A DNA stretch of 64,000 bases, from contig CALKIR010000009.1 of the NCBI GenBank assembly GCA_937995985.1, positions 48,500-112,499 on the forward strand, read 5' to 3'. Made by a program: the position numbers and the translations under genes. Under the pieces are notes generated by a model. That model was not told the DNA's origin. It ran no database searches and was given only the letters and a program-made list of their open reading frames with translations. Positions 43,930-52,817 of the stretch are shown here, in pieces; within the stretch, counting starts at the first letter, position 1, and each line of letters opens with the position of its first letter. This stretch comes from an uncultured Alcaligenaceae bacterium (GTDB lineage: Bacteria > Pseudomonadota > Gammaproteobacteria > Burkholderiales > Burkholderiaceae_B).

Positions 43930-45117
43930 ATGTCTAATTGGTTATTACCAGAGCATTTGGCAGATGTACTGCCCGCAGAGGCGCGCCACCAAGAAGAGCT
44001 GCGTCGCGCATTGCTCGATCTTTATCGCAGTTATGGATTTGAGTTGGTAGCTCCGCCTTTAGCTGAGTACCTTGAGTCATTGCAGGCCATCTCGGGCAGC
44101 CCTTTAAATTTGCGCACCAATAAGCTTATCGACCAGCTGTCAGGGCGTACGATGGGGGTGCGTGCAGATATGACTCCGCAGGTGGCTCGCATTGATGCAC
44201 ACTTGTTGAATCGGCCTGGGGTGACACGATTGTGTTATTGCGGTTCTGTATTGCATGCGCGTCCAGAAGGGCTGCTGGCCCAGCGAGAACGTTTGCAAAT
44301 TGGGGCAGAGATTTATGGCTATGCTGGGGTGGAGGCAGATATAGAGATTATTCGCCTCGCACTCGCGAGCGTTGCCAAAGCTGGAGTGCATAGTCCGCGC
44401 TTAGACCTGAATCTGCCTGCAGTAGGGTATGCTTTACTGCGGCAAGATCCTGTCCTACAGAATCATGCGCAATATGTTTTAGATTTGCTGAGCGCAAAAG
44501 ATAATCCTGGTCTACAGGCGCTGGAGGAAACCTTTAAAGGGGCGGATGCCACGGTGGTTCAACAGCTATTGAGTCTGACGGATCTGTATGGACAAGCTCT
44601 CCCCACATTAGAAAAAGCACGCCAACAGTTGCCTCAGTTGCCAGAAATAGAGCGTGCTTTTGCGCAGCTTGAGGAGCTCATTCATGCCTTTTCTGCCCAT
44701 GATTTAACCCTCGATTTGGCAGATATGGGCAGTAGTTATGGCTATCATACTGGCGTGGTGTTCTGTGTGTATGCGGATGGATGGCATCATGCTTTAGTAC
44801 GCGGGGGGCGCTATGACGGTATTGGCAAACTGTATGGGCGGGAGCGGCCTGCTACGGGCTTTAGTTTAGATTTACGCGTTTTGGCTGGTCTTGGAGGGGA
44901 GGCTCCTCAAATTCAGGCCATACAGGCGCCATGGGGAACCGATCCCCAACTTTTGGCAGTCATTGACACGTTACGTAATCAAGGAGAGGTGGTGCTGCAA
45001 TGTTTGCCTGATGAAACCCCAAGTTCTGATGAGTTTGTCATTCAGCGCCAAATCGTTCGTCGTGATGGTCAATGGGTAGTTGAACCCATATCAACAGTAT
45101 CATCGCCGAGTTCATAA
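43930..45117 (+). CDS. hisZ: ATP phosphoribosyltransferase regulatory subunit HisZ
   Basis: A catalytically inactive HisS-like protein of 395 residues that forms an octamer with short-form HisG and makes the first step of histidine synthesis active and feedback sensitive. Class II features include RADMTPQVARIDAH, RLCYCGSVL and the late GGRYDGIGKLYGRERPATGF. The HisS anticodon domain is lacking. GGAAAGG precedes the ATG. Its presence predicts a short HisG elsewhere in the genome. hisZ-purA is the normal order in betaproteobacteria. Confidence 0.93.
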   Translation: MSNWLLPEHLADVLPAEARHQEELRRALLDLYRSYGFELVAPPLAEYLESLQAISGSPLNLRTNKLIDQLSGRTMGVRADMTPQVARIDAHLLNRPGVTRLCYCGSVLHARPEGLLAQRERLQIGAEIYGYAGVEADIEIIRLALASVAKAGVHSPRLDLNLPAVGYALLRQDPVLQNHAQYVLDLLSAKDNPGLQALEETFKGADATVVQQLLSLTDLYGQALPTLEKARQQLPQLPEIERAFAQLEELIHAFSAHDLTLDLADMGSSYGYHTGVVFCVYADGWHHALVRGGRYDGIGKLYGRERPATGFSLDLRVLAGLGGEAPQIQAIQAPWGTDPQLLAVIDTLRNQGEVVLQCLPDETPSSDEFVIQRQIVRRDGQWVVEPISTVSSPSS

Positions 45118-45170
45118 CAAAGGATTAACCCAGGCCGAGGTAGTAGAGGCCGTTTTTGAGCATTTGTAAC

Positions 45171-46466
45171 ATGAGCAAGAATATTGTCATCATAGGTACC
45201 CAGTGGGGTGACGAAGGTAAAGGGAAAATAGTCGACTGGCTGGCTGAGTCCGCCCAGGGCGTAGTGCGCTTTCAAGGCGGGCACAACGCAGGACACACCC
45301 TATGGATTAATGGGCAAAAGACGGTTTTGCGTTTGATCCCATCTGGCATCATGCATCCGCACGTAACCTGTTATATCGGTAACGGAGTGGTTCTGTCACC
45401 AGATGCGCTATTGGCGGAAATAGCTGAATTAGAAGAGGCGGGTGTGAATGTTCGCGAACGTTTGCAAATCTCCTCAGCGTGTCCTTTAATTTTGCCCTAC
45501 CACGTTGCTGTGGATCAGGCGCGCGAAGCCAAACGGGCAGGGGATAAAATTGGCACGACTGGGCGGGGTATTGGTCCTGCTTATGAGGATAAGGTGGCAC
45601 GGCGGGCTTTACGCATACAAGATCTCTTTGATTTGCCTGCCTTTGAAGAAAAGCTCACAGATGTGTTGGATTATCACAACTTTGTTTTAACTCGCTACCT
45701 CAATGCCCCTGCCGTCGATGGTGCCGAGATTCTAGATAAGGCCGCAACCTATGCTGAAGAGCTTGAATCAATGGTCTCGGATGTTAGCCATCAGCTCTTT
45801 AATGCCAGTCGCCGTGGCGATAAGCTGCTTTTTGAAGGCGCGCAGGGCGCGTTATTAGACATCGACCATGGCACCTATCCTTTCGTGACCAGCAGTAATT
45901 GTTTGGCTGGGGCTGCTAGCGCCGGCTCTGGTGTCGGTCCCGAGCATCTTAATTATGTATTGGGAATTGCCAAGTGCTACATTACTCGTGTTGGAGCAGG
46001 GCCGTTTCCTACAGAATTAAATAATGAAACCGGCCGTCGTTTGGCTGAGGTGGGCAAAGAGTTTGGTTCCGTAACCGGGCGCCCTCGCCGGTGTGGCTGG
46101 TTTGATGCAGCAGCTATGAAGCGCTCTGTCATGCTGAATGGGATTTCTGGTTTGTGTATGACCAAGCTCGATGTATTGGATGGCATGGATACGCTACAAA
46201 TAGGGGTGGGCTATCGCTACAAGGGCAAGTTCTTGGATGTGCTCCCCTATGGCGCCCAAGCTGTGGCTGAAGCTGAGCCAGTGCTTGAAGAGTTGCCTGG
46301 CTGGTCTGAGTCTACAGTTGGGGTGACTGAGTATGATAAGCTGCCTGTTAACGCACGCCGTTATTTAGAGCGCATTGCGGAACTATGTGATGTGCCTATT
46401 GATATGGTTTCCACTGGCCCCGATCGCAATGAGACCATTGTCTTGCGTGATCCGTTTAGTTCTTAG
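45171..46466 (+). CDS. purA: Adenylosuccinate synthetase
   Basis: Joins IMP and aspartate with GTP hydrolysis, the first committed step to AMP. It has 431 residues with the GTP-binding QWGDEGKGK (residues 11-19), the conserved NAGHT, the catalytic His, and STGPDRNETI at the C-terminus. ATG 45171 begins the family N-terminus; an in-frame TTG five codons upstream is unlikely. Confidence 0.98.
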   Translation: MSKNIVIIGTQWGDEGKGKIVDWLAESAQGVVRFQGGHNAGHTLWINGQKTVLRLIPSGIMHPHVTCYIGNGVVLSPDALLAEIAELEEAGVNVRERLQISSACPLILPYHVAVDQAREAKRAGDKIGTTGRGIGPAYEDKVARRALRIQDLFDLPAFEEKLTDVLDYHNFVLTRYLNAPAVDGAEILDKAATYAEELESMVSDVSHQLFNASRRGDKLLFEGAQGALLDIDHGTYPFVTSSNCLAGAASAGSGVGPEHLNYVLGIAKCYITRVGAGPFPTELNNETGRRLAEVGKEFGSVTGRPRRCGWFDAAAMKRSVMLNGISGLCMTKLDVLDGMDTLQIGVGYRYKGKFLDVLPYGAQAVAEAEPVLEELPGWSESTVGVTEYDKLPVNARRYLERIAELCDVPIDMVSTGPDRNETIVLRDPFSS

Positions 46467-46568
46467 TGAGCTGCTTAAGACACAAATTCTGAATGTCAGG
46501 CCAAAATGGGGTAATATATTTTTCCTTTAGAAATTTGTCATAAGACGGTCATACAAAAAGGAAATAAA

Positions 46569-47114
46569 ATGAGTTTGCCCCCGAGTACTGAAACAGATTT
46601 ATGGATCAGTTGGTCACAATATCATGAGCTCATTGAGCAGTTGGCCCTAAAAATTCATCAATCCGGATGGACTTTTGACAAGATTGTCTGTTTGGCTCGA
46701 GGGGGGATGCGTGTTGGTGATGTGATTTCCCGAATTTACGATGTCCCCCTGGGAATACTGGCGACGAGTAGTTATCGAGAAGCGGCAGGCACCGTACAGG
46801 GCCAGCTGGATATTGCTCAATACATTACCATTACCCGTGGGACCCTAGATGGTAATGTGTTGCTTGTGGATGATATGGTTGATACCGGCCTGACATTTAG
46901 AGGGGTGCGCGATCATCTGCGTGAGCAGTTTCCTGGCATTAAAGAATTACGTACGGCTGTTTTGTGGTGGAAAGGACACTCTAAATTTGAGCCTGACTAC
47001 TACATTGAACATTTACCTACTAATCCCTGGATTCATCAGCCCTTTGAAGATTATGATACCTTGCGTCCACATCAATTAGAGGCATGGTTGCGCAAAGGCC
47101 GACGTCAAGAATAG
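46569..47114 (+). CDS. Phosphoribosyltransferase
   Basis: A 181-residue type I phosphoribosyltransferase with the PRPP-binding loop VLLVDDMVDTGLTFRG near residues 97-112 and the N-terminal ARGGMRVGDVISR. Such proteins salvage purine bases (hypoxanthine, xanthine or guanine). Its place next to purA fits a purine role, but the exact base is not clear. GGAAAT lies just before the ATG, in an AT-rich spacer with a possible -10 (TAATAT, 46512-46517). A weak terminator follows. Confidence 0.85.
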   Translation: MSLPPSTETDLWISWSQYHELIEQLALKIHQSGWTFDKIVCLARGGMRVGDVISRIYDVPLGILATSSYREAAGTVQGQLDIAQYITITRGTLDGNVLLVDDMVDTGLTFRGVRDHLREQFPGIKELRTAVLWWKGHSKFEPDYYIEHLPTNPWIHQPFEDYDTLRPHQLEAWLRKGRRQE

Positions 47115-47115
47115 G

Positions 47116-47137
47116 GCGTCTTTGACGCAGCCTTTTT
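47116..47137 (+). terminator. Terminator after the phosphoribosyltransferase gene
   Basis: GCGTC-TTT-GACGC is a short 5-bp stem, followed after four bases by TTTTT. It overlaps the -35 of the predicted rpsU promoter. It would be weak on its own. Confidence 0.45.
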
Positions 47138-47151
47138 GAGCATGTTAAAAT
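47122..47151 (+). promoter_or_regulatory. Predicted sigma-70 promoter of rpsU-dnaG-rpoD
   Basis: -35 TTGACG (47122-47127), an 18-base spacer and -10 TAAAAT (47146-47151) each match consensus at five of six positions. The -10 lies within a GAGCAT-GTTAAA-ATGCTC inverted repeat (47138-47155). The promoter overlaps the preceding terminator. Confidence 0.6.
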
Positions 47152-47211
47152 GCTCGATTTACCAAATTTACGCTTTTATTTGGTTTATTTTTAACTGAGA
47201 GTAGAGTACCT

Positions 47212-47424
47212 ATGACTGTTGTTAGAGTAAAAGAAAACGAGCCTTTTGAGGTTGCGATGCGCCGCTTTAAGCGCACCGTAGAAAAAACTGGTTTATTGAC
47301 CGAGTTACGCTCCCGTGAGTTTTATGAAAAGCCTACCGCTGAGCGTAAGCGCAAGCGTGCAGCAGCTATTAAGCGCCATTATAAGCGTTTACGTAGTCAA
47401 CAGTTGCCACCGCGTCTATATTGA
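47212..47424 (+). CDS. rpsU: 30S ribosomal protein S21
   Basis: A small basic ribosomal protein of 70 residues needed for base-pairing of mRNA with the 16S anti-Shine-Dalgarno. The family sequence VRVKENEPFEVAMRRFKRT is near the N-terminus and the tail is Arg/Lys-rich. It opens the macromolecular synthesis operon. Its stop overlaps the TTG start of dnaG. Confidence 0.97.
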   Translation: MTVVRVKENEPFEVAMRRFKRTVEKTGLLTELRSREFYEKPTAERKRKRAAAIKRHYKRLRSQQLPPRLY

Positions 47425-49319
47425 TACCCGAGTCTTTTGTCCAAGATCTGCTTGCCCGCATCGATATTGCTGACATTGTTGGTCGGCACGTTGCCTTGCG
47501 CAAGCGTGGGGCAAACCTAGTTGGGTTATGTCCTTTTCATGGTGAAAAGACCCCGTCTTTCACAGTTAGTCCCACCAAACAGTTTTATCATTGTTTTGGA
47601 TGTGGGGTGAGCGGCAACGCAATTAGTTTTTACATTCAGTACCTGGGGGTGAGTTTTCCAGAGGCGGTGCGCACCTTGGCCCAAGAAGTGGGGCTACAGG
47701 TGCCCCAGTCGCCCAAAAATCCAGAGCAAAGGCGTATAGAAAAAGAACGGCAAAAAGTTCGCACTTTGCACGAGCAATGTCTACATCAGGCACAACAATT
47801 TTATCAATCACAGCTCAGGCATGCAGCGGCAGCGCTTGATTATTTGCGCCAACGTGGTATTCGCACCGAGACAATACAAAAATTTAGTTTGGGCTGGGCC
47901 CCCGATGAGTGGCAGGCATTAGCCCGTGTGTTTGATAATTATCAGCGCCCAGAACTGCTCGAGACAGGGCTGGTTGCTCAAGGCAAAGAAGGACGCCGTT
48001 ACGATCGCTTTCGTGGGCGTATTATTTTTCCCATTCGTAATCATCGGGGGGTAACAGTAGGATTTGGTGGGCGCCTCATCGCTGCTGGAGAGCCCAAGTA
48101 TTTAAACTCTCCAGAAACTGAGCTGTTTTCCAAAAGTAACGAGCTGTACGGGATCTGGGAGTCACGGCAGGGAATACATCAACAAGGCTATGCCTTGGTT
48201 GTAGAGGGGTACATGGATGTTGTCGCACTCTCACAACTAGGCATGCAGAATGCCGTGGCCACATTGGGTACAGCAACCACGCCGCAGCATCTCCAAAGAT
48301 TGACCCGCTTTACTAATAAAATAGTTTTTTGTTTTGATGCGGATCGTGCCGGACGACAGGCGGCATGGCGAGCCTTAGAGCATGCTTTGGGCTTGGTGCG
48401 TGATGATCTGGCCTTACACTTTATGTTTTTGCCAGAGGGTCATGACCCGGACTCCTATGCACGAGAATATGGCATCACGGCCTTTGGTGAGGCAGTTGCT
48501 CAAGCTCAAGTATTTTCTGAGTTTTTTTTACAAGAGTGGGCGCGGCGCCATGATCTGAGTTTGGTAGAAGGCCGTGCAGCTTGTGTGCATGAGGCCATGC
48601 CTTATTTAGCTCAGTTAGCGCCTAATAATTATGGGCAGCAATTGTGTCAGGCCTTTGCGCAACAGGTACGGCTTACATTCGAAGAGCTCAGGCAGCAAAT
48701 CGAGCATTTTCGTGAGCGGCAGCATGTCAGGCAGCAGACTCGAGAAGGGAGTGCTGGAAGGGACACCAATCGTGCTGTGAGTGTGCGTGCACTCCCTAAT
48801 CGGGGTGCTGACATGGGAGGGGAAACACAGCGCGGCTACCGGTTTGCCAAGGGGTACCCAAGACGTACCCGTGCCGTGGTGCATTCAAGTAGACAGGTCG
48901 TGCCTTTAGCCAAAAGACTGTTACACCTCTTATTGGCTAATCCTGAACTGGCTGCGGAGTTAAACGCTGAGCAACTTGAAATAATTGTTCAGAGCCCCCA
49001 TCTGGTATATGTGCAAGAGTTGATCTCGCTGATTAATGATACGGGATGTGCTCATGGGGGGGCTTTATTACAGGCAGTAGATCCTAATAGCGAGCTAGGA
49101 GTACAGTTGCAGCAGTTAGCCCAAGAGGCTGCTCAACGAGAAACTTTGCCCGACCCGCGTGCGGAGTGGGTGGACGCCCTCAAGCGGGTGGAAATTGATT
49201 GTATCAAGGCAGAGCAACTTGAATTATTAGATAGGGGGTTAAATGAGGATCAGAGTAGACAGCGGTATCAGTTTTTATCACGCCGATTGGCAGAGCTGAC
49301 CACAACACCCTCTACTTAA
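47421..49319 (+). CDS. dnaG: DNA primase
   Basis: Makes RNA primers for DNA replication, 632 residues. The CHC2 zinc finger has Cys37, His40, Cys58 and Cys61 (CPFHGEKTPSF ... YHCFGCG). The TOPRIM core includes VVEGYMDVVAL and FCFDADRAGRQA, and the C-terminal helicase-binding domain closes the protein. The family N-terminus IPESFVQDLLARIDI begins exactly at a TTG that overlaps the rpsU stop (TTGA), with no ribosome binding site. Translation is probably coupled to rpsU, which would keep primase scarce. Confidence 0.96.
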   Translation: MIPESFVQDLLARIDIADIVGRHVALRKRGANLVGLCPFHGEKTPSFTVSPTKQFYHCFGCGVSGNAISFYIQYLGVSFPEAVRTLAQEVGLQVPQSPKNPEQRRIEKERQKVRTLHEQCLHQAQQFYQSQLRHAAAALDYLRQRGIRTETIQKFSLGWAPDEWQALARVFDNYQRPELLETGLVAQGKEGRRYDRFRGRIIFPIRNHRGVTVGFGGRLIAAGEPKYLNSPETELFSKSNELYGIWESRQGIHQQGYALVVEGYMDVVALSQLGMQNAVATLGTATTPQHLQRLTRFTNKIVFCFDADRAGRQAAWRALEHALGLVRDDLALHFMFLPEGHDPDSYAREYGITAFGEAVAQAQVFSEFFLQEWARRHDLSLVEGRAACVHEAMPYLAQLAPNNYGQQLCQAFAQQVRLTFEELRQQIEHFRERQHVRQQTREGSAGRDTNRAVSVRALPNRGADMGGETQRGYRFAKGYPRRTRAVVHSSRQVVPLAKRLLHLLLANPELAAELNAEQLEIIVQSPHLVYVQELISLINDTGCAHGGALLQAVDPNSELGVQLQQLAQEAAQRETLPDPRAEWVDALKRVEIDCIKAEQLELLDRGLNEDQSRQRYQFLSRRLAELTTTPST

Positions 49320-49451
49320 TTAAATTAAACTTAATTCGTTCATGTATCAGTAATAGCACTAAGAACCAATGAACCTCTTATTTCTTACAATGAGGGTATC
49401 TGGCAAAGTATGCAATGCTTAGGCACAGGTCGTTAGATTAGCGCAGCCCTT

Positions 49452-49480
49452 TTGTTTAATAGGGAAAAATCAGTTATTTT
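49452..49480 (+). promoter_or_regulatory. Possible promoter upstream of rpoD
   Basis: In the 262-base dnaG-rpoD spacer, TTGTTT (49452-49457) and TATTTT (49475-49480) are spaced by 17 bases. Matches are modest. The rest of the spacer is AT-rich with no terminator or other feature I can support. Confidence 0.3.
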
Positions 49481-49593
49481 ACTAACACAACCTACATACG
49501 TACTTTCGCCCTTAGTCTTACTTGTTACGCTTCCAAATTTAACTGTCCTGCATTACATATCTACGGATATGTCAAGCGTCAATGGAATCCAAT

Positions 49594-51933
49594 ATGACAC
49601 AATCGACTGGTAAATCAACTACGACTAAACGTGCAACAACCATCGCTTATGCCAAGGCTTCTGGTGACAAGAGCACGTCAACACAAGTCGAGGAGGCCGT
49701 TCAGGGCACAGAGGCTCAGCCAGCTGCGAAAAAGGCAGCTAAAAAAGTAGCCAAAAAGGCTGCGAAAAAGGCTGCAGCGAAAAAAGCAGCGGCAAAAAAA
49801 GCAGCAGCTAAAAAAGTAGCTAAAAAAGCGGCGAAAAAGGCAGCAAAAAAAGCAGCAGCTAAGAAGGCAGCAGCAAAAAAAGTTGCAGCCAAGAAGGCGG
49901 TTGCTAAAAAAGCTGCGAAAAAGGCTGCTAAGAAAGCTGCGAAAAAGGCTGCAAAAAAGGCGGTGCAAACTCCAGTTTTCGATGACATCGATGATGACTA
50001 CATCGATGATGAGCCAATTGAGGACATCCCTGAGCCTCAGCCGGTGCGTCGAGGGGCTAAAAAATCTGCTCGGGGTGAGCGCGATGTATTTGGTGGCCGT
50101 GGACAGCTTACTCCCGAAGAACAAGAGGCGCGCCGTAATCGCTTAAAAGCTCTCATTAAATTAGGCAAAGAGCGTGGTTATCTCACTTATGGAGAGATTA
50201 ATGACCATTTGCCCGATGATTTAGTTGATGCAGATGCGATTGAGCGCATTATCACCACCTTTGGTGATATGGGGATTTCTGTTTATGACCAAGCCCCTGA
50301 TGCAGAAACTTTATTAATGAGCGATAGCGCGCCTATGGCAGCGGTAGATGACGATGTAGACGAAGAGGCAGATGCTGCCCTTACTACTGTTGATTCCGAC
50401 TTTGGCCGTACCACAGATCCCGTGCGGATGTATATGCGCGAGATGGGCTCTGTTGAGCTCTTAACTCGAGAGGGCGAGATAGAGATTGCCAAGCGTATTG
50501 AGGAAGGGCTCAAAGATATGGTGATGGCCATTGCCGCATGCCCAACAACTGTGAATGAGGTATTGGCCTATATCAATGAGGTCCGTGAAGGCAATATGCC
50601 TATTGACGATGTGGTGGACGGTCTCATTGATGATGAAGGAGAGGAGTACGCTGGGGCAGGGGCCAAGAGCGAGGACGGAGAAGAAGGTCCGGCTGGCGGG
50701 ATGAGCAGCTCTCAAATCGAGTATTTGCATGAAAAGGCCTTAGCTAAATTCGATGTGATCCAAGAGTGGTTTGAAAAAATGCGCATAGCATTTGAGTCTG
50801 AAGGCTATCGCAGCCCTGGTTACATTGAGGCTAAGCAGAAAATACTTGATGAATTTATGGGTATTCGCTTTACAGCCAAAATGGTGGAAAAGCTAACGGA
50901 TACCATGCGTGAGCGTGTTGGCGAGGTGCGCAAATATGAGCGAGAGATATTGCAGATTTGTGTCAATCGCGTCGGGATGCCGCGCTCACACTTTATCAAG
51001 AGCTTTCCTGGTAATGAAACTGATTTGCAGTGGGCTGAGGCAGAGCTGGCTAAAAATCCTCCCTACAAAGAGGATCTTGAGCGTTATGTACCTGCCATTC
51101 AAGAGTTGCAGAGCAAATTAGTTGAGATTCAAAAAGATGTGGTTCTGCCGCTTAGTGATCTCAAGGATGCTTATAAGCGTATGCTCTCCGGAGAGGCCAA
51201 GGCGGCACGTGCCAAGCGCGATATGACGGAAGCCAACTTACGGTTGGTTATTTCTATTGCCAAGAAATACACCAACCGAGGACTACAGTTCTTGGATTTG
51301 ATCCAAGAGGGTAATATTGGCTTAATGAAAGCGGTAGATAAGTTTGAATATCGCCGCGGCTATAAGTTCTCAACCTATGCTACTTGGTGGATCCGTCAAG
51401 CCATCACTCGTTCAATTGCCGATCAGGCGCGCACTATTCGTATTCCTGTTCATATGATTGAAACCATCAATAAAATGAACAGAATTAACCGTCAGATTTT
51501 GCAAGAAACTGGCGAAGAGCCTGATCCCGCAACCCTAGCTCAAAAAATGGACTTGCCCGAAGATCGTGTGCGCAAGATTCTTAAAATTGCCAAAGAGCCC
51601 ATCTCTATGGAAACTCCCATTGGAGATGATGACGATTCCCATTTAGGCGATTTTATTGAGGATGTGAATACGGCCTCTCCTATGGAAACTGCGTTACATG
51701 CTTCGATGCAAGATGTGGTCAAGGAGGTGTTAGATTCATTAACGCCGCGTGAGGCCAAGGTATTGCGTATGCGTTTTGGTATTGAAATGAGTACGGATCA
51801 GACGCTCGAAGAGGTGGGTAAGCAGTTTGATGTCACTCGTGAGCGGATTCGACAAATTGAAGCCAAGGCGTTACGTAAGTTGCGTCATCCCAGTCGTGCA
51901 GATAAGCTCAAGTCCTTTCTCGAGGGGAAATAA
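49594..51933 (+). CDS. rpoD: RNA polymerase sigma factor RpoD (sigma-70)
   Basis: The housekeeping sigma factor, about 780 residues. A lysine/alanine-rich N-terminal stretch precedes region 1.1 (KALIKLGKERGYLTYGEINDHL). Region 1.2 reads DPVRMYMREMGSVELLTREG, and an acidic non-conserved region follows. Regions 2.1-2.4 include DLIQEGNIGLMKAVDKFEYR and FSTYATWWIRQAITR, then region 3 (ETINKMNRINRQ). Region 4 has the HTH (TLEEVGKQFDVTRERIRQIE) and the KLRHPSR end. ATG 49594 is preferred because GGAATCC precedes it; ATG 49582, four codons upstream, is the alternative. Confidence 0.96.
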   Translation: MTQSTGKSTTTKRATTIAYAKASGDKSTSTQVEEAVQGTEAQPAAKKAAKKVAKKAAKKAAAKKAAAKKAAAKKVAKKAAKKAAKKAAAKKAAAKKVAAKKAVAKKAAKKAAKKAAKKAAKKAVQTPVFDDIDDDYIDDEPIEDIPEPQPVRRGAKKSARGERDVFGGRGQLTPEEQEARRNRLKALIKLGKERGYLTYGEINDHLPDDLVDADAIERIITTFGDMGISVYDQAPDAETLLMSDSAPMAAVDDDVDEEADAALTTVDSDFGRTTDPVRMYMREMGSVELLTREGEIEIAKRIEEGLKDMVMAIAACPTTVNEVLAYINEVREGNMPIDDVVDGLIDDEGEEYAGAGAKSEDGEEGPAGGMSSSQIEYLHEKALAKFDVIQEWFEKMRIAFESEGYRSPGYIEAKQKILDEFMGIRFTAKMVEKLTDTMRERVGEVRKYEREILQICVNRVGMPRSHFIKSFPGNETDLQWAEAELAKNPPYKEDLERYVPAIQELQSKLVEIQKDVVLPLSDLKDAYKRMLSGEAKAARAKRDMTEANLRLVISIAKKYTNRGLQFLDLIQEGNIGLMKAVDKFEYRRGYKFSTYATWWIRQAITRSIADQARTIRIPVHMIETINKMNRINRQILQETGEEPDPATLAQKMDLPEDRVRKILKIAKEPISMETPIGDDDDSHLGDFIEDVNTASPMETALHASMQDVVKEVLDSLTPREAKVLRMRFGIEMSTDQTLEEVGKQFDVTRERIRQIEAKALRKLRHPSRADKLKSFLEGK
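49723..49965 (+). repeat. Lysine/alanine codon repeat in the rpoD N-terminus
   Basis: About 80 codons are nearly all AAA/AAG (Lys) and GCN (Ala), in KKAAKK and KKAAAKK units, resembling histone H1-like tails. Synonymous codons vary from unit to unit, so it is maintained as protein rather than as a recent DNA duplication. Lys/Ala-rich N-termini occur in other Burkholderiales sigma-70 factors. Confidence 0.85.
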
Positions 51934-51982
51934 GGGCGCATCTTTATTACTGTTAGGGTGCAATGTGTTAAAAAAAGAAAAT

Positions 51983-52014
51983 ACCCAGGGGATAACTCCT
52001 CTGGGTGTTTTTTT
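51983..52014 (+). terminator. Intrinsic terminator after rpoD
   Basis: ACCCAGGGG / CCTCTGGGT (one G-T pair) with a 6-base loop is followed by GTTTTTTT. It closes the rpsU-dnaG-rpoD operon. Confidence 0.85.
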
Positions 52015-52029
52015 GTCCTTGATCAATTG

Positions 52030-52058
52030 TTTACGTTTGAGTATTTTTTATATAGAAT
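52030..52058 (+). promoter_or_regulatory. Predicted promoter of tsdB-tsdA
   Basis: TTTACG (52030-52035), a 17-base spacer and TAGAAT (52053-52058) lie 63 bases before the tsdB start, in an AT-rich stretch. A TTGATCAA palindrome (52019-52026) lies just upstream. Confidence 0.45.
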
Positions 52059-52120
52059 GTTGCGGAATAACAATATAAAAAAACAAAATGTTGGATGCAC
52101 ATGTTGATAGCGAGAGTACT

Positions 52121-52804
52121 ATGAAAGACCAAATTAAAAAAAGCTTTGGTCGTGGCTTAGCAGCCGCTGCCCTAGGGGTGGGTTTGCTGGGTCACGCAGC
52201 CTGGGCAGAGGAATTAGATCCTGAGGCCATCGAGCGCGGCAAGGCAGCTACAGTAGCTTGTGTGGCTTGTCACCAAGCGGATGGTAGTGGAATGAACAAT
52301 GAGGGGGCTGAGCCTTGGCCCCGCCTTACAGGATTGCATCCTGACTATATTGTGACTCAGCTCAAGGATTTTAAAGAAGGGCGTCGTACTAATCCGTCGA
52401 TGCAACCTTTTGCCAATATGTTGGCAGATGATCAGTTAGCAGATGTCGCCGCCTATTACGCCAGTCTTGAGGTGGTTACAGCAGAGCCAGTAGAGGCTCC
52501 TGCCGAGCTTTTAGAGCGTGGCCGTGAGTTAGCCCTCAATGGAGACTGGGATCGTTATATCGTCGCCTGTGTCAGCTGTCATGGTCCGGGCAACCATGGA
52601 GTAGGGGGCACATTCCCAAATATTTCTGGTCAGCATCCGGCCTATATTGTGGCTCAGTTACAGGCATGGAAAGCAGGGGAGCGTGAAAATGATCCTCTAG
52701 GCCTGATGAAGAGTATTGCACAGCGTATGACTGACGAAGACATACAAGCGGTTGCAGCTTGGTTGGGCCAACAGCCCGTATTGCCTGAAAATGAAACAGA
52801 ATAG
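52121..52804 (+). CDS. tsdB: Diheme cytochrome c4-type electron carrier (TsdB-like)
   Basis: A periplasmic diheme cytochrome of 227 residues. A Sec signal peptide ends at AWA/EE near residue 31. The two heme sites are CVACH (Cys47-His51) and CVSCH (Cys150-His154), one per half, with a repeated MQPFANMLADDQLADVAAYY / MKSIAQRMTDEDIQAVAAWL pattern supplying the axial methionines. This is the cytochrome c4 fold. Cytochromes of this type act as TsdB, taking electrons from TsdA to terminal oxidases, and the tsdA gene follows 13 bases downstream. ATG 52121 follows GCGAGAG. If the neighbour were ignored, cytochrome c4 would be the safe name. Confidence 0.82.
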   Translation: MKDQIKKSFGRGLAAAALGVGLLGHAAWAEELDPEAIERGKAATVACVACHQADGSGMNNEGAEPWPRLTGLHPDYIVTQLKDFKEGRRTNPSMQPFANMLADDQLADVAAYYASLEVVTAEPVEAPAELLERGRELALNGDWDRYIVACVSCHGPGNHGVGGTFPNISGQHPAYIVAQLQAWKAGERENDPLGLMKSIAQRMTDEDIQAVAAWLGQQPVLPENETE

Positions 52805-52817
52805 CCAGGAGGTCCAC

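Noticed and set aside
49678..50124. Long antisense open frames across the rpoD lysine/alanine tract
   Set aside because: They arise from the reverse complement of AAA/GCN repeats (Phe and Ala/Cys-rich chains) and have no ribosome binding site or family resemblance.
52019..52026. TTGATCAA as an FNR site for tsdB
   Set aside because: It lacks the four-base spacer of the FNR consensus, so it is only a short palindrome.
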